Assembly: GCF_020921035.1 (NCBI RefSeq)
Contig: NC_063151.1
Location: 24,806,934-24,870,933 of the forward strand
Length of the DNA: 64,000 nucleotides
Reading direction: 5' to 3'
From: Rhodamnia argentea
Lineage: Eukaryota > Streptophyta > Magnoliopsida > Myrtales > Myrtaceae
Shown here piece by piece: positions 37,101 through 47,453 of the stretch. The notes under the pieces are model-generated. The model saw nothing but the letters and a program-made list of their open reading frames with translations, made no database searches and was not told where the DNA came from. Position 1 is the first letter of the stretch. Every line of letters starts with the position of its first letter. Made by a program: the position numbers and the translations under genes.

Positions 37101-40100
37101 TTGAGGAGTTGCTTGTAAGTTTGAAATACAATGGGCAATGAAGAGTCAGGTGGCAGTTGGTACCACATCAACAACCCCAAAAATCTCTTCCAGTCTATTC
37201 CAATATCACGCAGAGCACCACCAATGTTGCCAGCAAGCAATTCCAAAATTCTTACTCTATCTTTCTCAATAAAACTGAAGTCCAATCCATTGGTTCTCCA
37301 AAGATCAAGCTGTCTAGAGATGTCAGAACGGTTTAGTGGGGAACCACCTGCTTGGCTGATTAAACAAGCCAACCTTACATCTCCTTTAGAAGCGGCCAGC
37401 TCCACAGCAGCATCCCGCTGTCGGCCAGTCAAAAGTAAGAACAGATGCTCTAGATAACTCGACTCACTTATTGAGCTTATTTCTGCCTGTACACGGTGGC
37501 AAACACACTCTTGCAACCAGTAACTGAACTCTGCTCTTCGAATAAGAGGAAGTGCTTCAGGGTCGACGTCAGGTGAACCATCTTTGATATCCTCCATCAC
37601 ATCTTCCTCATTGTCAGCACCTACTGATTTTGACTGCCCATTATTCTCTCTTTCAGAAAAAAGAACTTTAATCAATTCCCAGACCATCACTTGGTGCATC
37701 AAAATCACTTTGGCAGAAGGAGACAACCCAGAAACCTCCAACTGTCTCTCAACAATATCTATGTAGCTTCGGCAAACTCCTGAAAGTGTTAAGCGGTCGC
37801 AAACCAAGTTTTGAAGCTTCAGTTTGAAAGACCCAACCTCAACTTCTTTTGTTTTGTGATTTAATGCCTCATGCAAATTCAGTGCGGAATTGAAAGCCAA
37901 CTCAACTAACTCCTTCCTGACTTTGTTGTCCTCATCTCTAACTGCTTTATCAATTGCAACCTTTTCTATGTTAATAACAGAAGACAAAACCCTCTGTGAG
38001 TCCTTGCTACCTACAGATGTACCTGAGTGGACAAGGACACCATTTGGACCCCAACCAACTCGGAATGACCTACCCATAAAAAGGCCAGCATCAACGATAT
38101 TCCTCGAATAGTGTCCAGTTAAAGGGGTCTCACATGTTATGTCCAGTTTAAACCCTTCCACTCCTGTTGCCTTCAATGACATATCCCTATTTTGTTGCGT
38201 CAAAAGAATGGCTCCTGGAGAGCTAGAGTCAGCTGTATGAGGTCTGTACTCGAGTAAAGGTAATGGTGTCCTCCGCGCGACAGGAGGAGTCACTTTTGGG
38301 GTCATCCTCTGGGTAGAGCTCTGAAAGGACGATCTTGCATAATCTTTGCTTAAGGATGACTTTCCAGACGGAGGTATCTCATTGATGTGCTCGAGCTCCT
38401 CTTCATCATTAGGAAACATCAACATTCTCATTTCATTCATCTTTGCCGGGTCAAGACCAAGATGGGCAGGAAGAGAATGAGAAAGGTCAGGCCCAACTGG
38501 ATTAACTCGAGGTTCTTCATCAACATCAGAAATCTCCCCAACATTTTCTGTTGCGGGATCTTGAACTGCTGGGGCATCATCCATAATGCTATCTTCTTCA
38601 TCATCTTCACTAAGACCAAATCTACTAAAATGTTGAACTGAGAATTTCCATTCACGATATGTAGAATTAAACGAAATGAAGCTGGCTCCTTGTCTTTCTG
38701 TGCTGCGTCTTAATCTTGTGACCATATCGTCCAGTAGGCCCTCATCAAATGATCCAATTTGTAGAACCAAGGTAACCTCAGCAGCTTTGTTGAGTCCTTG
38801 GCCAACTGAAGGCTTCAAGCTTTCATCTCCATATACAACTAGTTCATGCCTTCCAAACTTCACAAGTTCATTTATATCCAAACCTCTAACATCTGTCTCT
38901 CCTAAGAACTTAACAAACCCATAACCGAACCTCCCTACTGTAAAATTCTGGACTCGACTCAAGTAGCCAGGATCTTCAAATTCCCGAGTGGCTAGTTCTT
39001 CCAGGCAAGGTTCTATAAAATAATCAGAAAACTCTACAATAGGCAAAGGAATTTCTCTCCCGCTCAAAAGCCGATTTGACAAAGAACTTGGACAACAAGA
39101 TATCCTCCTTTTCTTTAATTTTATGGAAAAATCAGAGTCCGATGGGCCCGCATCACTGTATACCCCACAGGTTGAAGCAGTGGAGAAGCCATGTCTAGTA
39201 AAGCACAGTTCATCTGAAACACCAGATGAGAACACAAAAGCCAATTATCAGGATTTAACACTGTTATTGAAGATTTTCATAGCATCACAACCTATTGGAA
39301 AGGATGATTGTCCATTGAAAGCCATGGCCAGCAAAGGCAAAGAATGAACGAGTTAAGAATAACAAAGTGATCAAAGATTTGTGCCTTTGTAATTAACATG
39401 CCACAGCCTAATGATGTCCATCAAAGAGTCCCTGATGACCATCTGTACAACAATAACAACACCACTCCATCTAATGCGCTCTACCTCCTGCAAATTTAAG
39501 TCACCTTCCATGTATTTTTAGGCATAGATTACTAGACAAACAGAAGAGGAGATGATAGAAGGATCCTCAAAATTGGTTTCCAAAAAGTAAACAGACTTCT
39601 TCAAAGGAAAAAATCTCCAAAATTCTTCCGCAAAAACTTTATTGTCCTTTCACAGGCGCCGTTGATACTTAAAGTCCAGAAACTCTTTGAGGATAAGTCG
39701 CAACCAATTTACCAACCAACTTCAGTATATGGTCACGGTTATTAATGTGAACAAATGCATTTATCATTTGTATGCAAAGGGCCTATCTAGCCAAGAAACA
39801 CAGGATTTACCATTCCCTAGGTGACACTGGACGACCAACACCAAGTCATAACCCCATGTTTCCTGAAGGATCCAACTGAGTTTCACATGCATACTATTGC
39901 GGAAGTGCGGAAAAATTGAAGTAAGCCATTATGATTCAACAAGAGGACATATAATTTATAGATGCCACAACGATTGGACAGTGCAAACTGAAAACAACTC
40001 TTTCTTCGATCAAGGAAAAGATTATTCAATCTATTTCCATTACGCTAACGATACATATCATCACTCAGCATCTACTTCAAATGCATAGCCCCGTTATTGC

Positions 40101-40509
40101 GCAGCAGGGTTATGCAAACCCAAAGCTCTATATGAGTCACCCACGCCTGTCTTCTCCATTTTATTTTGCGTAGATTTACAATTAAGAGTCGATGTTTCCA
40201 ATTTTTCCTAAACTTCGGTAGGTTTTTGTGACTGAAAAACCACATTTGGTTTTGCATTAGGCTTTCATTGTGTATCAAATGCGAGTCATGAACCAGCAAT
40301 TACATCGTCAAGTCACGCACTTCATCAATTAGGTAAGGCAGCGAAATGAAGCATCCTTTCATCGACAGTACGATCCGATAGATGGCATGACCAAACTCTA
40401 GACCGCTGAAATGACTAATAGAATATGAGTGTCACCAAACTCCAATTAGTTGCTGAGAGAGAGAGAGAGAGAACTTACCGGGAGAAGTAAGGAGAGAGGT
40501 GGACGCCAT
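34126..40509 (-). CDS. NUP96: Nuclear pore scaffold protein NUP96 (SAR3/MOS3)
   Basis: Scaffold subunit of the Y-shaped (Nup107-160) complex of the nuclear pore. In plants loss alters auxin response, immunity and mRNA export. Six exons: 40509-40479, 39213-36614 (2.6 kb), 36475-36352, 35867-35719, 34809-34712 and 34321-34126. They give 1065 residues, close to the Arabidopsis protein. The first exon codes only MASTSLLTSP. Residues about 65-206 form a Nup98-type autopeptidase domain (FTVGRFGYGFVKF, DVRGLDINELVKF, LNKAAEVTL) that keeps the H205-F206-S207 cleavage site, followed by the acidic stretch SEDDEEDS. The rest is the helical Nup96 region (YWLQECVCHRV, LEHFLQCSNWPRAHSIFVT). The gene is upstream of and parallel to the DCN1-like gene. 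The reading frame is fully open. Confidence 0.96.
40455..40472 (-). repeat. (CT)9 tract at NUP96 intron 1 donor
   Basis: GA on the plus strand. On the coding strand the intron begins gtaagtt and goes straight into CT repeats, six to seven bases after the splice site. Confidence 0.85.
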
Positions 40510-41650
40510 TATAACTTGGAGTTGGTCGTGGGGAATAGTGAATCCTGTGTTTCTTGGCTAGATAGACCCTTTACATACGAATGATAAATGCATCTTCACT
40601 TCAATAATCGTGACCGGCACCGAAGCTCGTGGACTGGAGGTGGCGTTGCCGGCAAAGAGAGAGAGAGAGAGAGACTTGCTAGTGGGTCGCGCCTAAGCTT
40701 GTGGAGGATTGCGACTCGCGCGGGGTGGCGCCGTCGCAGTGGGTCGCTCCGCCCGCGGTGGATCTCGACGGCCGACGGACGACGGACGTGAGCTGAGGGA
40801 GAGAGGAAAGAGAGAGAGAGAGAGAAGCAGCGCCCCGAGAGTGTCGACTGCCGAGCGAGAGGAATGAGAAAGGCGGGGGGTGGAGGAGGAGACCATCGCG
40901 AGGTTTAGGGCATTTTGTTTTTGTTTTTGTTTTTTCTTTTCACTCCACTTAAAATCCCAAGCCTTCGAATCCGTACATATAAAACGAATTAATTTTTCAT
41001 GTTCAAGCAAACCCAAAATCTTGGGGGGCAAAATTATGGACTTTAGCAGATTTTTGAAAGAAACGCGTGGAAAAATCTTAAAGCAAAATTAGTAGATTTT
41101 CGAGCCTCGGATCTCTTTTGTACATATCCGGCTTCCAAGAATCGACGCGAGAAGGCCCATTTACGTGGCATTTCCGTGTTGGATTCGCTTCGTACACAGA
41201 CCTTTCGAGTTGTTTGCCAAGTGTTTTTTTTTTTTTTTTTCATGTCAGCAATTTAAATGGGATACTGTGCGGAAGCCGACGAATGGTAGATTTTGTCGAG
41301 GAACAACACGATATCGGCGTATCGACGGTGCGTCACTTTGTGTATGTGTGTGGGACACGAAAAATTGATTGAGGTAAATGTGGCAAGAGCGTATCACTTT
41401 GTATGTGTGTGTGTGTTTTTTTTTTATGGTTTTAACCCTTTGTTTACACGACTATTTCTTCATTCTTACTCTATGGGTTGAATTGGGTATGGGTCACTCA
41501 ATTTGTATTACAAAAAATTGGTCTATTGGTCGGATACCCGACCCGAGTAATACGTTTGACATGTCTAATATTACTTAGGCCGTGGACTTTGGAGCGCGAA
41601 AAGTGTGATCATTCTCCGTCAGAAATATGTTTGGTTCAACATTGGTGGGA
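40510..41650. other. NUP96 promoter region and spacer
   Basis: Two further CT tracts on the NUP96 sense strand (40657-40674 and 40810-40825) lie in the likely leader or promoter. GC content is high to about 40.9 kb and then falls. No gene seen from 40.9 to 41.65 kb. Confidence 0.5.
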
Positions 41651-41654
41651 TGTC

Positions 41655-42310
41655 TTTCGAAAAATGCAAAGGCCTTTGAGCTAAATGGGTTTTTTTGAAA
41701 TGTAAGTAGTATTTGATGAAGTGTATTTTCAAAAAATATTGGGATATAGCTTTGATTTAAATGGTGTTTGAAAAAACCACACTTTGCAAATTCCTTTTGC
41801 TTAAAAAAAAAACTCAAAACTAGCTAAGGACTAACGGCCGACAGGTGTCTAACGAGGCCAAATCTGGCTATCGGAGAGCCAAATTTGCCGTCGTCAACCT
41901 CACCTAAGCTTGCTCGATCTTGAGTAAGGCGACCTAAGGTCACGCCACCTTAGGTGAGGTCGGGTTTGCGTAGTTCAAGCGGCCGTCGCCCGGGTTTGCG
42001 CGACCCAAGCCAACGGTCGCCTAGGCCAAGCGATCCGGGCCTCGCTCGAGGTCATGCGATCCAGGCCTTGTCCAAGGCCAAGCAACCTCAAGCAAGGCTG
42101 GCAACGGCTTGCTAGCCACTCAACAGTAGCTGAGGACTTTGCAGAAAAGGTTAGGGTTTTTCGAGGACATATACGTAATTATGAAAATATAGCAAGGGTA
42201 AAATTGAAAGAAAAAAAGGTCTATTTACATTTCAGAATGCAGCATTTCAAAGCACCTCTAAACTTACCTTAGTTCTAAGGCCTTTGGCATTTCCTCAAAG
42301 CCCTCCAAAA
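41655..42310. mobile_element. Possible inverted-repeat DNA element with GC-rich core
   Basis: The left end has aaaatgcaaaggcctttgag and the right end has an inverted relative (ctaaggcctttggcatttcct). Flanking A/T-rich arms surround a core at about 41880-42120 that is very GC-rich and made of short repeats such as 'ggcgacc', 'gcgaccc' and 'ccaaggcc'. This looks like a non-autonomous DNA transposon, but arm similarity is patchy and no target duplication was found. Confidence 0.35.
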
Positions 42311-42586
42311 AGATTGCTAAAGGCCATTTGCATTTGGCCAAGAGATTTTGGGGCCATGTTGAACCGAACAGGGCATGAACACATCCTACAGTTAGCATTG
42401 CCAGGATCAATCGGGCTTTCTAGGAATAAATGGAGCTTCGCAATCCTTCCAAAGAAGAAAAAATACTGGCAGAAGAGGAAGATAAGCACACAGCTGCTGA
42501 AGGAGTTATAGCAAGGGACAGCGACGGATGTCTTTTCTTGGACGAATTAGGAGAAAAAACGTTGCACTCGATGCTGTAATGGCAGA

Positions 42587-42700
42587 GAAATTGCTGTTAG
42601 GGATGGTTTGGTACTGGCCAAAGCTAGGAACTGGCAAAACCGATGCAGTGAATTGGATGCTTCAGCTGTACATCTAAACCTCACTTTAGTCGAATGCAGG
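42587..42700 (+). mobile_element. RNase H-like (RVT_3) fragment
   Basis: The frame from 42587 reads EIAVRDGLVLAKARNWQ and ELDASAV. This matches the part of RVT_3 domains where the catalytic Glu and Asp helices lie (E-A-x-A-x-R-x-G-L ... E-x-D). Sequence on either side does not continue the domain clearly. A short relic of a LINE or captured RNase H-like gene is likely. Confidence 0.45.
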
Positions 42701-43529
42701 CAATTGGAAGTGTCAGCCCATCCTAGTAGATATTTTTTCCTTATGGATAGCCTTCGTCCACGTCGGCGTCCGCCGTCCTACGTGGCACGCAGGCATGGCT
42801 TGCGTACACATCAACGACTCCTCGTCAAAATAGGCTGAATGAACTGAATTGACACAAATACAAAAGGCTTAGAGCTGAATTAGCAACAAGAAAAAAAAAA
42901 CATAAAGTTTATGACAGAATTAGCACAATTGACATAGGTATAGGACTTTTTTGAAAAGGTTTTTCCGGAGACGGTACATAAGAAGCCAATGTTTTGTGCT
43001 AGCTGGGCCTGACGAGATGGCCGTCCCCCACCTCCCCGTTTTTCTTATAAGAAGCTTGACAGGTACATGAAACCAAACTTGATCGTAATTGCAGACGTTT
43101 GAGGTCGAATGAGAATGTTGCTGAGATTATGGCAAAAGAAAAAAGAAAAAGCTAGTAAATCTAACATGTTGGTGCTGCTAAGAGAGACAAATAAGTTGTA
43201 TTTGGAATAGTTGGAACTATGAAATAATCGAATAAATGTTGATAAGTAACTTTTAATTTCCTAATAAGAGATAATTAATTGAAAAATTAACCCATCGCAA
43301 TAGTTTTCAAAACAACAAATTACAAAATTGGTAAATTATTCAAATAAGAGTTGGTATTGCTAATTACTCGGACACTCAATCATAAACAAGTTTGATAAGC
43401 AGACTTGTCAAATAGGTGGGTCTGATAAAAAATGATACAAGCCATATTGACTCATTTCCATACAATACAAATCTAGCAAATTATGCCCGATTTGACCCGC
43501 CACATTGCTAAAACACTTCAAGATTAAAT
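42701..43529. other. Intergenic, AT-rich, nothing recognised
   Basis: No gene or bounded repeat recognised. Confidence 0.45.
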
Positions 43530-44094
43530 CCGATGACCGTTGGAGGACAACGACGGCGACGGCAGCAACGATGGCCGGTGAGGATAGGGTATGGCCAGAG
43601 GGGGTCACCTAGCCCCACAAGCGCCATGCGAGAGCCTAGCGGCCCTCGATTAGATATGGGCGAGGGTCGCTCCCTCACCCCGATCGAGCGAGGGACCCCA
43701 ACTAGTAGCCACCCTCGGCCACACCTGGGTGAGGGCTTGTAGGCCTCGCTCGCGGCCGGCGGGGGTCGCCAACCCTAGCTGCCCCGTCGTCGCCGGCCAT
43801 TGTTGGTTATCCCTTTTTTTTTTTTTGGAATTTTTTAGCTTATTTTTCAAATTATTTTAAAATAAAAAAACCAAATTTAATTTAAAAAAATGTCACGATG
43901 GACCTCCGGCAAGCCATGTCAACGTCATATTTTAATAAAAAAGTGCCACGTCGGATTTTCGGCGAAGAATATCAGAGTTGACACTTAAGTGATCATTTTT
44001 CAAAAAATTTGACACTAAAATGATCATATTGAAATTTTTGGCACTAAAGTGATCCCCGTGTACAACTTTTGACACAAAAAGTGTCCTTTTGCCA
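43530..44094. mobile_element. Repeat element: GC-rich block plus 30-bp tandem array
   Basis: A GC-rich, low-complexity block (43530-43800; many 'gcgaggg' and 'ccctc' words, 'gtcgtcgccggcca' at its end) is followed by poly(T), then AT-rich sequence, then four degenerate 30-base units starting at about 43981, 44011, 44041 and 44071. Each unit has the theme gacact(a/t)aa(a/g)tgatc. This composite style is typical of dispersed non-autonomous elements. I found no terminal repeats or coding domain, so class and limits are open. Confidence 0.5.
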
Positions 44095-46640
44095 AATTAA
44101 GTTATCAATGCATTTTGAAAGTTACCAACGCTCCTAATGATTTATCAAACACCAGAGTAATCCACAGAGGATGACGGAAAAGATCGATTCAACAATATCA
44201 ATAACCTCGGCGAGTCACATGATTTTCTGAAAGTAGTAAGTACGTACTTTTCAGATCTTGGAAACTAGGATGGAACCACCGAGTCAAGGGTTCAGATTTC
44301 GGATCGCGACGCATCATGCACGGCCTTAGATTCTTCAAGTGCGTTACAGGGGCAACTTTGGACTCTTCCAATGAGTAAATTCCAAGAAAAGTATAGTGCA
44401 AAAGGCTGTAGAAATCTATAAAAAAGAGATTTTTTTTTCCTTCTTTTCTACCATAGATGGGAGAAAAATAAAAGAGGACTAATGCAGATCGTGTCTTTTG
44501 GACGTATGCATGACCATTAAAGCACGCCTGGATAAACTTTTTCCCTCCCCCCATCCTTCAAAGTCGCAAAACGAACCACTTTTTTTTTTGCAGCGTGTTT
44601 GTGAACAAATCCCAACATTGAAGCCCTTTAGGAAGAGATGTCCCCTAAAGTGCTGAACTGGTTGTGCCAGATTCAACACTGTTTTGGCTCTCTCTATCTG
44701 TCCTTGAATGTTCTCGCATATTAGTCTTCGTAGATTGTAGCCAAAAGTCTAGTGTATTCGTTGGATCGAATTCTGCAAAGACGAGAGAGTTTCTTTAGTT
44801 TCACCGTACCTTTAGGATCGTCGGGTTCGCAAAATGTCTACTTTCGATCCCAATCGTGTCTCGGACCCGTTTCGGTATTCGAAGAGCCTCCTCGGATACT
44901 TTCAGCCGATGCTTTTCTTTTCCCTTTATTGCTTGTTCAAAGGGAGGAAATAGAGCCACAGAGGAAGTTCAAATGATGAGCAAACAAAGAAGCATTTGAA
45001 TACTAGCAAGATATTGTGTCATCCTTGTGCTCTGCCATATACCAATACAGTGCATGAATACTCGGATAAATCTCGAAGACACTCGCAGATGTGCGCAAAA
45101 CCAGGGCAGCGATAACTACCAGATGACATTTTTTAGAAGGGAAAAAGAGGAATCCCCGTGATGATCTCGCCTAAAACTATAAAGTAAGGTGAAGAAGATG
45201 CCAGATGTTCAATAGAATACTTCAGTACCCAGAATTCTAGACTAGACTGCAGATATGATGATTTGGATGTAGAGCCCAAAATTGCACCTCTTGCTATTCA
45301 CAGAAGGGTACTGATACGACCTTATCAAAGGGCCAAGTTGGTGTAAACAGAAGGCTCTAGGTCATTGATGTAACATGTCCCTTCCTTTTACCTCAACAAG
45401 GAACACTAGTGCAAGTGATTGGTTGGCTTGCAATACATCAAGAGAAAAATAGCAAGGCATGTGGGCATGTAGCAACCTAATCAGCCAACACTAACATGAG
45501 AGAAACCAGAGTGTTGCACCATTGATGTCAAGCATCTTGCTTTTTCTTGCATGCTTCAGACTGGCTAACCCGGGTTACAAGATCGTCTAATGGTCAAACA
45601 TAGCAGCCGCTAGTTCTTCCATACAGAGAGAGGGGCGCGTTTTGTGTGATGCCGACATGATATCACCAACCTAATATGCTTTTTACTTATCTGACGTGGC
45701 TTTTCATTGGTGAAAATTTCAAAATTTCAATATATCGGAACACTGGAATGATCCGTAATACCATTTTAGGATGCCATCTGATCATAGCATTAGGGAAGAG
45801 AGAGAGAGAGAGGCATGGGCAGAAAATTACGTCAAGACATGGCATCTGTCCTCACCTGAACAGAGGCATATGGGTTTGGTTTCCTATGTATGGTATTTTC
45901 TGATGTGAGCCACGAGCCCATGTTCAGAACCTCCTACAATAAAGACAAACATCACTACACCACGTAAATTGCCAACAAAATCCTATAACAAGTACAGGAA
46001 CACATCAATTCCAGATAAACATCAGTAGTTCTATATGTTGAACGGCAGAAAATTTAATGCACAGATGGAGAATAAACTTGCATGTCAGACACCATTCTCT
46101 CCCTTGTTAATAATCTGCACAGGAGTTAGAAAACATCATCTGGCTCCTTTGGAGTTTAGGTAGAGAGTTACACCATGTTTTACCACAACACAGATGAATT
46201 CACCCGATGTGATCCGCTAAGACATGCAATCTGTACCCATTTCTCTATGGCTCCATTGATGATTTCATGTTGCTTGAGTGATTATTGATTGATTATATCC
46301 AGCATAATCTAGCTCTTCGGGTGGATCAAACATGGAGATTTAGTCGCGTAACGATTCTCTTGCTTCGTATGAAACCAACGGTTCAACTACAATTACCAGA
46401 CCAGTAAGAGATTCCTAAAATCAACATACCAGAGCAAAAAGCCATATGGTAATTAGCAAACGATGATGGTATGATCAGCATCTTTTCAAATTTCTCTTAC
46501 CAAGACAACTTTGAAATCTTTCATATAGAAAGATTAGAGAAAAGAAGGAAATATACTCGAAAAAAGTAAAAGGGGATGAGGAAAAAAAGCCATGGCGGGT
46601 CCCAAAGACTGACCTGATTGCTAGAAGGCCGCAAATGCAG
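44095..46640. other. Intergenic upstream of ERF gene
   Basis: No gene recognised. Only short overlapping frames, a short (GA)n at about 45799-45812, and upstream sequence of the ERF gene. Confidence 0.5.
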
Positions 46641-46644
46641 CTGC

Positions 46645-46652
46645 TATATAAA
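46645..46652 (+). promoter_or_regulatory. TATA box of the ERF gene
   Basis: TATATAAA 127 bases before the ERF start codon. Leader length and position fit a plant core promoter. Confidence 0.6.
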
Positions 46653-46778
46653 CTCACTCTCTGGCCATGACCACTTTATATCAATCCTCACCTCTCAAGC
46701 AACGGCAGCAGCACATTTTTCATTCAGACATATCACAAACACCTTCCTCCGTTTCCTTCTCTCTGCTGCACATTGCTG

Positions 46779-47453
46779 ATGACTCGAAGTCAGCAGCGAT
46801 ATCGAGGTGTCCGGCAACGCCACTGGGGCTCTTGGGTCTCTGAAATCCGCCACCCTTTGCTGTAATTTCACCCTCAACGACTGGTTCTTTTATTGATGAA
46901 TATGTTATACATTTTCCTTAAACTGAAAGTTTTGCGCTTGTTCCTTGTTTGCTAATGCAGTAAGACTAGGATATGGTTAGGCACGTTCGAAACGGCAGAG
47001 GACGCAGCAAGGGCGTATGACGAGGCTGCTAGGCTCATGTGCGGACCGAAAGCACGTACCAACTTTCCCTACAATCCGAACGAGCCTCAGACGTCCTCGT
47101 CGAAGCTTCTCTCGGCGACTTTAGCCACCAAGTTACACAAATGTCACTTGGCATCACTACAGCTGGCCAAAAAAAGCGTGAAAAAAGAGACCGAAGACTC
47201 ATTTCCTGGACATTTCAGGCGGGAAGGTGATCGAACCAGCAGCGAAAGAAATGGAGATCAAAGAGTGGGTGAGTGGTCAGAGGAAAGACCAACTGTTGTC
47301 CAGTGGCATGAGATGAACTGGGATAGCGATGAAGGCCAAGGAGATAACAGTGTTCAGCAATTTAGGCCACTTGAGGATGACCATATAGAGCAGATGATAG
47401 AGGAATTACTTGATTATGGGTCAATTGAGCTCTGCTCTGCAATTCAAACATAA
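46779..47453 (+). CDS. AP2/ERF transcription factor, ESE3/SHINE group
   Basis: DNA-binding ethylene response factor of 191 residues. Two exons, 46779-46861 and 46961-47453, with a 99-base intron inside the AP2 domain, as in the SHINE/ESE3 subgroup. The AP2 domain spans about residues 7-65: [20 protein letters not shown] across exon 1, then [22 protein letters not shown] and TNFPYNP in exon 2. A mid-protein motif ([20 protein letters not shown]) and the C-terminal motif [20 protein letters not shown] are both conserved in the At5g25190 (ESE3)-type clade and in cutin/wax regulators of the SHN clade. The likely role is ethylene- or salt-responsive control of genes, perhaps cuticle genes. The ATG at 46779 is preceded by an in-frame leader and a good TATA box. 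Confidence 0.92.

Noticed and set aside
39214-39244. NUP96 start within the open frame at 39244
   Set aside because: It starts with TTG and is intron sequence. A small first exon at 40509-40479 supplies the ATG and joins in phase at the acceptor before 39213.
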